This document shows positions 1 to 9,039 of a stretch of 64,000 bases of DNA, piece after piece (position 1 is the first letter of the stretch; each line of letters starts with the position of its first letter). The stretch lies in contig SADC01000006.1 of the NCBI GenBank assembly GCA_004194705.1, positions 248,001 through 312,000 of the forward strand, in the 5' to 3' direction. The notes under the pieces are model-generated. The model searched no databases and had not been told where the DNA came from. It saw only the letters and a program-made list of their open reading frames with translations. The position numbers were made by a program, and so were the translations under genes. Source of the stretch: Ditylenchus dipsaci (lineage: Eukaryota > Nematoda > Chromadorea > Rhabditida > Anguinidae).

Positions 1-398
1 AAAAGCGCTTTGTCAGTTCTGTTTCCACAGTCTGATCGCAAATATTGCAAGGATTCCGATTTTGCCGATCGTTTTTCGAGAACCTGAAATTTTTCGTAAA
101 AGCAAAACCTGGGTTCAACGACCCCCTTTTAAAAATTAGAGGATATTTAAATCGAGGTTTTTACTGTTTCAAAAGCAAAAAATTTTAGGTTTTTGAAAAA
201 CGATCTGCAAAATTGAAATCCTTGCTATATTTGCAACGAGACTGTGAAAACTGAACTGACAAAGTGCTTTTAAAATCAGCTTGAAAATGTGTCGGACCCT
301 AAGTGGGTACGAACTCGAAGTGGGGTCGTTAAATCGAAGTTTGACTGTATTTTTGTCACATGATTTTTTAGTGACACAGCAAAAATCACCTGAAAAGC

Positions 399-1258
399 GG
401 TGCCATGGCATTTCGTCCAAAATTCAGTTCGTCCAAAGACAATTCGTCCAAAAGTCAATTCGTCCAAAAGTCAATTCCTCCAAAATTCAGTTCGTCCAAA
501 TTTAAATTTAAGTAGAAATTTTGCGGAAGAACCATTTTTACGGTCACAGGATAACTTCAACCGCACATAAACCGGTGCCAGAATGGCCGAAAGCCAATAA
601 AATCTGGTTTTTGGGGGTTTACTAAAGGGGGGACAAACTTTTTGCAAAAAAACGATTGAACAAATCAGAATTGCAATGTGATCGAGTGAAACGGTTGCAG
701 GTTCGAATCCCGGTGGTGGCGAAATACTCTTTTCCTGACTAAAATAGCTTTTAACGGAAAATTAAGCTTTAGGGTGGATAGTAACACCATTTGAAACCTG
801 CTCAAACGTGTATCCACCTACATTATCCTAAACTTTGGATTCAGCTCAAATTAAATACAAGCACTGTATCCTACCCACAATCGTGTCCCGAGTATAGTTT
901 GTTCACACCAAAACAGCTATTTGGATCGCAGAAACCCCAGTTCTCGAGCAGTTTCAGACCGCTCAGTATTTAGGCGGTAGTCCAATACACATGGTATTTA
1001 GGTGACTGTATTTAGGAATAATTTACTCATTATTATAAACATTCAGGTAATAGTATTTGGCAGCCTAAATATCGGTACTCAATACTTATGGGTAAATATT
1101 TTGACAAACTACATTTTGCTAAAATTTGGACGAATTGCAATTTGGACGAACTGAATTTTGGACTAATTGACTTTTGGACGAAGTGAATATTGGACGTACT
1201 GTATTTTGGACGAATTGTCTTTGGACGAATTGAATTTTGGACGAAATGCCATGGCACC
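399..1258. mobile_element. Foldback element with iterated arms (TTCGTCCAAAA units), 9-bp target duplication
   Basis: Both ends are GGTGCCATGGCATTTCGTCC in inverted orientation. The left arm (399-505) and right arm (about 1105-1258) are arrays of about 6-8 variants of AATTCGTCCAAAA. The perfect 9-bp direct repeat CTGAAAAGC flanks it at 390-398 and 1259-1267. No coding sequence was seen inside. Iterated long TIRs plus a 9-bp duplication are features of Foldback/Mutator-type elements. Confidence 0.85.
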
Positions 1259-1267
1259 CTGAAAAGC

Positions 1268-2449
1268 ATTTGTTTCAATCATACTGAATCAGGTCAGCCT
1301 TATCGTTAACTGTAGAGTTTCACGTATATTATACAAAAATTTTCACAGTTATTACCATACTACAGTTATCAATCCTACAGTTGTAACGTATTAATTAAGG
1401 TAATGGGGGCCCCCATGGGGGTATACTTATTGACGAGGCAAAATCTGACGCTGGAGGAGTGGGTGTTTCTCTGGGTTAGAAATTTGACAAAAAATTGAGA
1501 CGGACGGATTTGCTGTAGTACGCGCTGTAGTTCAAACCCTACTTACACCTAATTATGGGGCTGCCTAGTTCCCAAAGCACATAGAAGACGCAATTATATT
1601 GAATCTGTTGACTGAAAAGTACTTGTATTCGCCTAAAATCTAATCCAGGACAAAACCCAGTTCTAACATCTGCACAGTTATCTGTTTCACTAAAAAATGT
1701 AGCCGATTTTTTTCTCGAACATGTCCTTTGCCATTTTTTGCATCAAAATCATCTATTTTAAGGCCAACTCCAATTCCAAAATAACACCTTGTTCGAGACA
1801 CCTTCATTTGTAAAAAATTGTGACGATTATTGAGCTTAATTAGCAAACAGAGTGATATTAGTGTTCGGATGGTTGGATATTTACTCAAGAGACTTCCAAT
1901 TTGACTACATTGTTTTAGCGAACATTCTAGTCTATTGCTTTTTACTGCCTAGTTTTCAAATTTAAGCTCGTTTGTCATAGTAAATCTAGACAATCTAGAC
2001 AAAATGTTTAGATTTTTATTGTGGTTTACGGGTACATTGATGTTGGGAGAAAGAAACATCAGAAAGAGTTGGTATTTCCACAATTTGCTTATTTACAGTT
2101 ATTGATTTTTTTTTTCGTTTCGGGCAGAACTCGAAAATTTGGAGTATGGCACTTAAATTCAAAGCGAAGACTCAAAAAAATTCAAGTGTGACACAGTCAT
2201 TTGCACAGACCGGCCAGGGCTTTTTTTGACCCATTCCAAAAAAATTGACCAGTTCGAGCCAGGCCGCAATTTTTCGCAATCTGATAGGGCTGCCCAAAAT
2301 GCTGCATATTCACGAGCCACACTGCGGAAACCCAAACGCCCAAATTATTTCAGATAGCACTCAAAAATTTCGAGTCTCCCGCTCCAGTAAAGGGTAAGTC
2401 TTACACTCGATAGTTTTGAGCATGGCACCCAATTTTGGGCCTTTCTCTC
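1268..2449. other. No gene seen
   Basis: Apart from a short palindrome (GGGGGCCCCCATGGGGG at about 1404) and GTTATCAATCCTACAGTT-type motifs at about 1340-1390, this stretch shows no exon, RNA gene or element ends that I can recognise. Confidence 0.5.
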
Positions 2450-3036
2450 AATGGGGGAGGGGGTTTTTGCCTTCGTCGCCCCTGTTGTTGTTTAGGAATT
2501 TTTCAGGCTTAGGCAAGGGTAGTGCTGTCTCATACGTATCTTAAAGGGGCATGCTCACTGCCGATGGAAATATTTTGAAAGGCGGGTACCAGGTCAGAAT
2601 TATTTCAAAATTATTCTTTGTCGACTACCCTGCGTGAAATAAGCAATCAAAAATAATCCCTTTGTTTTAAGCATTGGTGGCCTAGTGCGATAGCGCGAAA
2701 AATAACAGGGGGACTAAGGCAAATGCTCCAATTTGCACCTTTTCACCACAAAAAACCAAAATTTTTATAATAGCACTGGTGGCCTAGTGGGATAGCAGCA
2801 GCGGACTGCGAAAGTCGGTCGTCGGTTCGATTTCCACTAGAGGCCTAGTTTTTCCTCGACTTTATCCAAAATTTCGTCAAATTAATTCTCGTTTGAATTT
2901 CGCTGCTACCCGCCTTTCAAAATATTCCCATCGGCGACGAGCATGCCCTTTAAACTCATGTTTGAGTCCGTCTTAACACTTGCCTGAGCCTTGAAAATCA
3001 AAAAGAATAACAGGGGGACCAAGGCAAAAAAACGGC
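2450..3036. mobile_element. GGGGGACCAAGGC palindrome family, split by a nested palindrome
   Basis: The outer arms (TTTGCCTTCGTCGCCCCTG, GGCTTAGGCAAGGGTAG; inverted right arm ending CAGGGGGACCAAGGC at about 3029) belong to the commonest palindrome family of the window. The halves are separated by a nested palindrome (about 2542-2952, AAAGGGGCATGCTC ... GAGCATGCCCTTTAAA). A copy of that nested element recurs at about 34080-34410. Confidence 0.7.
2673..2850 (+). other. tRNA-Gly-like fragments (possible tRNA-derived sequence)
   Basis: Two stretches begin like a tRNA-Gly 5' half (GCATTGGTGGCCTAGTG at about 2672 and GCACTGGTGGCCTAGTGG at about 2774). The second is followed by a stem around TGCGAAA and a B-box-like GGTTCGATTTC. 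The 3' acceptor strand does not pair with the 5' end, so this is not a functional tRNA. It lies in the centre of a palindromic element (about 2542-2952) and may be a captured or decayed tRNA-derived sequence. Confidence 0.4.
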
Positions 3037-3190
3037 TTCCTCGATTGATAGAGTCTGAATATTTTATAAAAAATGGAAATTTTATTGAAGGGTCTACTAA
3101 TTTATACTAACTATACAATTGTTTTAGCTTGTAACAAATTTTTTTGATAAACTTTTTTTATCAAACTAATTTAGCCCTTTACTGTGCCAA

Positions 3191-6100
3191 ATGAACGAAT
3201 TTCTATTACACAGAGAAAGCTACAACGAACACTACAACTGCTCGACCTACAATGTAAATACGATTTCACTGACTAGCAGACAACGATTCTGGGTTGGAAT
3301 CACAGAATATTTACTTTTTTTAGTGCTAGAGGTATTTTGTAGAATTCTTTGGATTTTTTTTGTAAACTATTGATTCAGACAATGTATTTCCTGTGCCTTT
3401 ACGCCATTTCCAGACCTAAACTAATCAAATCTGAGAGCTACAAAATCATGTTCACCCTAGGAGTTGTGGAAATGATTGGGATGATTATGCTTGGACCAGT
3501 TCAAGCCACTTTCAACATTTTGGGAGTTGTTTATTGCTCGTCGCCTATGCTTAATTTGGCAGCTGGTCAAGTGGGCATGCGTAAGTTTGTTAGAGCAATT
3601 TTTTCTTATTTTCTGGTATGGATCGATATCAGACTTTTTTTTAACAGTTCCATCGACTCAAAAACACTATACAGCATCCTCTCAAGACCCGCCGGAATAA
3701 TATTTTTTGAACGTTTTAGCACCTAAAAATGCTGAAAACATATTTTTAGGTGGCTGTCGACACTTTCCAGAATTTTTTTTACGAAAATTTAACTTTTTGC
3801 CTTGTTCAAACATGTTTATAAAAAATAAGGGAAACATGTTCGAGTCCGTCCTAAAATACGCTGGCCTACCCTTGCCTAAACATGAAAAAAGAATAGGGGG
3901 ACCAAGGCATATTTTTGAGCATACCCTCGAGCACATATACAGGGTTTTTCGCTCTACGGTTTTTCGCTCTAATTGTATTTTTCATCTATATTTTACAAAC
4001 GGCGATAAACTTCGTCACATATCAAAATGTAGCTAAGAATCTTGGCTAAATTTCAGTATATGATATGGTTGTGCGCCATTTGTAAAAAAGAGATCAAAAA
4101 CACAACTGAAGCAAAAAAGAATTGAAAAATTGCACCAGTTTTGTGACTCACCCTGTAGAGCAGGGCTCCGAAAAGTTCTTTATTTAAAAATTTGTGATTT
4201 GTTTGAAACCCGAAATTTTTAAACTTTTTGAGGTTTCACGTCAAAATCTTTATTCTTGGTACTCAAAATTCATTGAGCACTGGATAAAATGGCTTTTTTG
4301 ACCAAATGTCCTTTTTTCAAAAAAAAATCCCTTTATTTCAAAATTTTGAGTTGGGAGCCATTATATAGAGGCAAATTTCAAATTCAGATGCTTGTTCAGA
4401 ACTTGTTTTTGCTACACTAAATCGAGAGTAGATTTTATCTAATACCTAAAAAGTGCGAAATATAATGTCAGCGGAAAGGCTTGGTTTGCAAACCAATTTT
4501 TTTTGGCTCAAATGTGCACCCTTGGGAAGGATATTTGTCCAGAGTCAATTAAGTAGTTTATAGCCTTTAGGCATGCTAGTATGTGAAACAGACGTGTCTG
4601 ATCATTGAAATTTAATTTTTTAGCTAAAAATATTAAATACAGGATATCTTAAAAAATTCCAGATTTATCTAAAAATGTTAAAACTTTTGTTACCCTTTTC
4701 CACTTTTTTGAATTCGCGCCTTTTTGAATTTTGAGTTTTTTGCTGTTTGAGCCACACATATATGGCTGATTTTTTTCAAAAAAAAAAGATAGGGAGATGA
4801 TTTGGCGGCGGAAAACTCGACGGTGAAAAAACTTGGTGGCGGAATATTTGGGGGCGGAAAATTTGGTGGAATTTCAAGAGAGCTTTATGTGTGTTTGCTT
4901 TGCAGTTTCAAGTTACTGACACCAAATTTGTGTCCAGCATGGTTGAATTACTTACAAAAAGTGCTTTTCAACATAAGAAATTGCTCATATTACGAATTCC
5001 ACTCGATACAACAAACATTTAAACTAAATTCTTTTTTTTCTCAAAAGAGATTTGAATTTTAGTTGTCTCGAGGTGAATTCCATGTGATTTTTCAGATCAA
5101 AGAGCACTTTTTTAAGCAAATCTACCATGCTGGACACCAATCTGTTGTCAGAAACTTGGAATTGCTAAGCAAACATACATAACGGCTGTCTTGAAATTCC
5201 GTCAAATGTTCCGCCGACAGATATTCCTCCAACAAATATTCCGCCGTCGAATTTTTCGCCGCCAAATCATCTCCCCAACGTATGTAATCGCCCTAACGGG
5301 AGATAAATTTGAATAAGTTGAAAAAAGTTGCAAGAATGTCCGAAAATAAAATATTTGAAAATGAGCAAATTCAAAAGAGCGGAAAAGGGGGGAAAAGTAG
5401 CGAGACTCAATTACTTGCTCATACTTTAATTCACTTTCATATTTCAGTAGTTTGGTATACTGAGACCCAGCTGAGCGCGATTCTGGTTTTAAATCGAGTG
5501 CTTTATGTCTGTAGTCCTCACTACTCCACCTTATTCCACGGCAAAAAGGTGTATTGTTGGATTATCGCACCATTTTTCTCAGCTGCTTTAATGTCTTGGT
5601 TCACCACTCCTGTGCTTTTCACTGCCGTCGAAGGTGGCTTTATATTCGACCCGCATAATGGGTATCTGGCATGGGATCCCTATGTAATTTTTTTTTAAAA
5701 AATATTTAAAATTAATCAACAACTTCAAAATTTTAGTTTTTCCCATATGTACATTTTGTGTACAACCACATATTTTCGCTAGTATTGGCTGCTATATATT
5801 TATATTTGGGCGCTTTAGTGTATGGAAAACGGCATGCTAAATCAGGACTCAACCACAAGACCGTGCAAGATTACAGTGTAAGAATGGCTTTGTGAAAATT
5901 TAAAGTGGTGTCTTTTCTAAATACTTTTTTTCTGAAAAATTTCTACTTTGACCAACAATCAAGCGGTGGTACTATGTGTTTTTTTTAATTTTGTTCTAAT
6001 TCAATCCAACAAATAGGAAAGTGGGCTGAATTTTCACTTTAGTAAAATAATATATTAAATTATTGCCGTACATGGGGCTCAATAGCTCAGTTGGGAGAGC

Positions 6101-7361
6101 GTTAGACTGAAGATCTAAATGTCACCGGTTCGATCCCGGTTTGGGCCATTCCTCCTTTTTCGAAAAATCCTTTTTAAGTAAGATGGTCTCAATGAGCATT
6201 GGAAGCCCACTAAAAATTTGCATAAAGCCTTGATCAAATTTTCGCTTCAAAATTTTGGTGTACGGCCAGTTTGCCCGGTTTTGTTTTCTTTCCCCAAAGA
6301 GTATTATCAGGCTGTCCGGAAAGTTCGTAGTCACTTTTTCAAACTAAATTTTTGTAACATTATGTTTTTTCTACAAAATTTATGGACATTTTTTTCAAGC
6401 TGACCACTCATTTTTTAGCTAAGAATGTCAGATACAAAATGAAACGCTAACTTGGAAAAATGCTCGTGAAATTTGCAGAAAAAAACACAATGCCACAAAA
6501 AGTTAATTTGAAAAAATGAGTACGAACTTTCCGGACAGCCTGATAGTTCTCTAAGCGTAGACTCCTGAAGAGTATAAGTTCTCTAACCATTAAATTAATA
6601 TATGTGCTGATTTGTTAAAAAAAATATGCCTTGGTCTCCTTTTGGTCCCACTTTAAAAACTTTTGGGAGGGAGACGTGGCCCGGTTGTCTACTAGAAATT
6701 TTGTACTACTACACCTCACGACCTCCCGCCTAAACACTCAGCATATAAGTTTTGTGGTCTTAATTGAAATAAAAAAATTCAAAAAAACCATACATATTGA
6801 AAAAAACCAGAATTTTCGAAAATACTTGTTTCGAAATATATATATATATATCCTTTCATAAAAATCAAAGAACTCGTCAAAACTAATATTTCAAATTTCA
6901 GTTATTCCTTCAAATCTCAATCATATGCTTTCTAGCCATGTGCACCGCCATGGGTTATGCTTATGAAGGGTTTTTAAAAAGTAGCTATGTAACCATTGCC
7001 ACCGCCTACGCCTATATTTTTTACCAAAGTAAGCACACACACACTTTTATACTTAATTAGTACCTGGAAAACAGCTTTTTAATAAACCACCAATTAAGGT
7101 AGCCCTGCATTTGTGTATCTCCTGCTGAACAAGACTATAAAAAGAGAAATATCTCTACTAATAACTCCGCTAATTAAAAAGAGGAAGAAAGTGGAGCCAA
7201 TCAAGCTAAGAGTGCAGACTTTTGATGCAAACTTCTTTTCTCCCTTCCAAAGAGAAGGAGCTATAAGACCAAGTTTAAGTTGGAGCAACCCTCAAGTTTT
7301 GAAACCAGCCGGATTCTACCATCCAAATCCCCAACACAAACTGTTTTATGGTCATTATTAG
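3191..7361 (+). CDS. Serpentine chemoreceptor, class Srt (7TM GPCR), complete six-exon gene
   Basis: Exons 3191-3331, 3379-3580, 5448-5683, 5737-5877, 6902-7028 and 7099-7361 join in consistent phase to 1110 nt (369 aa, stop TAG) without a frameshift, close to the usual Srt length. Seen: an N-terminal YNCSTY segment, hydrophobic helix blocks, LYAISRP after TM1, SYKIMFTLGVVEMIG in TM2, VLNRVLYVCSP at the TM3 end in the DRY position, WIIAPFF and a polar 60-residue C-terminal tail. These match the nematode Srt family of chemosensory receptors, which act in the plasma membrane of sensory neurons; the ligand is unknown. Introns 1 and 3 are about 50 nt, while introns 2 (1.9 kb) and 4 (1.0 kb) are swollen by transposable elements, and intron 4 also contains a tRNA gene. 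The last acceptor is a weak AATTAAG. An AATAAA lies at 7507-7512. The start is the first ATG that opens the conserved N-terminus. Confidence 0.9.
4791..5278. mobile_element. Foldback element with iterated arms (GGCGGAAAATTTG units) in srt intron 2
   Basis: The ends GGGAGATGATTTGGCGGCGG and its inverse start arms made of several GGCGGAAAA/TTTGG units (4791-4875; 5185-5278). A second palindrome is nested between them. No convincing target duplication was seen. A solitary arm of the same family occurs at about 25145-25215. Confidence 0.7.
6076..6148 (+). tRNA. tRNA-Phe (GAA)
   Basis: A full cloverleaf can be drawn by eye. The acceptor GGCTCAA pairs with TTGGGCC (one G-U), the D arm is GCTCAGTTGGGAGAGC, the anticodon stem is TTAGA/TCTAA around CTGAAGA (anticodon GAA), and the T arm is ACCGG-TTCGATC-CCGGT. 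Internal A and B boxes are intact and there is no intron. It sits inside intron 4 of the srt gene on the same strand, so it would be transcribed by Pol III inside a Pol II unit. Confidence 0.95.
6308..6542. mobile_element. mariner-like MITE in srt intron 4
   Basis: Inverted ends TATCAGGCTGTCCGGAAAGT and its inverse (ACTTTCCGGACAGCCTGATA) with a TA on each side. Another mariner-type end (TTAGCTTGGTGCATAAGTTC) lies alone at about 10556. Confidence 0.75.
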
Positions 7362-8127
7362 ATACGTTTCTTTGTATGTAATTTTTCTTGTAATTTACTA
7401 CGTCCGCGCGCCCGGTATTTTCGAAATTTTTAAAACTTGCTTTAGTAAAAGTTTATATTTATGCAATTTTTTTTCTGACAACTCTAGCAGACATGAATTT
7501 TAATTGAATAAACCAGAGTTCAAAAAAAAAACGCTTGCTTGCTGAAATACAAAACGCCTCCTAATACACTGGAGAATGGATGGTGTAAGGGCTACTCTAC
7601 TCATGTTTTCGCCCGTTTGAATATATTTCGTGATTCTATTAGAAATGATTTAAATCATCACTCACCCATTCTGACTCAAAACGAAACCTGCAGTTATCGA
7701 CTCTACAGTTATCGACGTACAGTTATCATCCTGATAACTTTTATCATCCTGATGAGTCAGTTCTCCACAGTCGACAAACTTTATTTTAATCAGGTGTACG
7801 AGAATTGTACGTTGAAAACTGTAGTATTTCTCGTGTTTTATACTAGAAATTTCACAGTTATCTCATAATGTTTCATTTTAAGTCAAAATCCACATTTTGA
7901 GTCAGAATTGTATATTACACGTAAAAATTCTAAAGTTAATTAGTGGGTCTCATTCTGACTTAAAATGGGCTGGGTAGTCATTCTGAGTGCATGATGACCA
8001 GCTATAGACAACACGACAAAACCGTGCGTTCACCACCCCTCTTCTTCCAAAAGTCAAAAATAAAAAAGGTTTTTAGATGCGCTTCTGCGCTTTATACGAC
8101 TCAAAGCAGAATTGTAAATTGAGTCAT
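7362..8127. repeat. Intergenic, with an ACAGTTATC-rich stretch (7680-7865)
   Basis: CTACAGTTATCGACGTACAG and related ACAGTTATC/GATAACTGT words cluster here, as they do at 23390-23490 and in the tandem array at 62966-63440. AAGTCAGAATTG/ACTCAAAATG words are repeated at 7670-7990. No gene was seen. Confidence 0.55.
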
Positions 8128-8135
8128 ATTTCAGC

Positions 8136-8821
8136 CATAGTTGCACGCGAAAAAAATGGGCGCCGGGCGCACCACCGGGCGCCGGCATCTCAAAAAATTG
8201 GCGCCGGCGCAGAACCGGGCGCCGAGCTTTAAATAAGTGAATTATATACTAGTAAAAGATTTAGTTTTTTTATTTAACTTCTGCTTAATATATTTTTAGT
8301 CCTCAATTAAATCTCGATTATAAATTAAAATGGCTTTGCTTTTTAAGAGAATATTTCCTGTTCTACTTTTGTGAGATGCTGATAACATTGTTGTTACACT
8401 GAATAACCTTTCAACTGCCGCTGTACTTGCGGGAATAGCTAAAATATCATAAGCTAATTTAGTAAAAGTAGGGTATACTGTGTATCGTTCCGCCCAAATT
8501 TTAGTATATCATTTCTAATGGCAAACTTCCTTCTATTTCTTAAAAATAATTATTAATTTGCTGACTAGTTTCTGCTTCTTTTGATTGAGATACTTTTACA
8601 GTTCCAAACCCAAATAGAGAGGGCTCGTCCTTTTCTCTAGGCACCGGGCGCCGAACCGGGCGCCGAGCTGTATTGAAATTAAGCACCGGGCGCCGAACCG
8701 GGCGCCGGGCTGTATTAAAATCGGCGCCGAGCGCCGGCGCCAGCGCCGGTGCCCGCGCCCTAATTTTTTCAAAAATTTCCGGGCGCACACCGGCGCCGGC
8801 GCCGGCGCCCGTGCAAGTATG
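8136..8821. mobile_element. hAT-type transposon, deleted derivative with 8-bp target duplication
   Basis: The ends CATAGTTGCACG (8136) and CGTGCAAGTATG (to 8821) are inverted repeats, flanked by the perfect 8-bp direct repeat ATTTCAGC at 8128-8135 and 8822-8829, the hallmark of hAT. Subterminal regions on both sides are GC-rich arrays of GGCGCC/GCGCCGG palindromes, in contrast to the AT-rich surroundings. The interior keeps only the transposase C-terminus (minus strand). Confidence 0.9.
8296..8502 (-). pseudogene. hAT transposase C-terminal (dimerisation) domain remnant
   Basis: About 68 codons on the minus strand, ending in TAA at 8296, show the canonical hAT C-terminal dimerisation signature: WAERYTVYP, LAYDILAIPASTAAVERLFS and a final YNRDLIED. 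Upstream on the minus strand the frame is closed, so the DDE catalytic core is missing and the element cannot move by itself. Its host element has matching hAT ends and an 8-bp target duplication. Confidence 0.88.
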
Positions 8822-9039
8822 ATTTCAGCACTTAAGGATTTTTAAATTCTGGTCTTTTATTCATTTTTAATTATTGTTATTCTTAAGTAAATTCAGGTGC
8901 GTCCAAAAAAGATTTATGCATAAATAGGTACTTTATTTAAAATAAGTACCCAAATTTCGAAAAAAAAACCCAGGCTGACTTCCCTGACACTAAAACTTGA
9001 ACAAATAAGTTAACACACACATTTTTAATAAATATATAT

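Noticed and set aside
681..721. GGTTCGAATCCC word suggesting a tRNA
   Set aside because: Only a B-box-like T-arm can be seen; no A box, anticodon arm or acceptor pairing. It lies inside a foldback element.
3647..3700. A TTTAACAG acceptor followed by an open stretch, as a third srt exon
   Set aside because: The conserved TM3 exon at 5448 joins exon 2 in phase directly, and the stretch at 3647 shows no Srt similarity.
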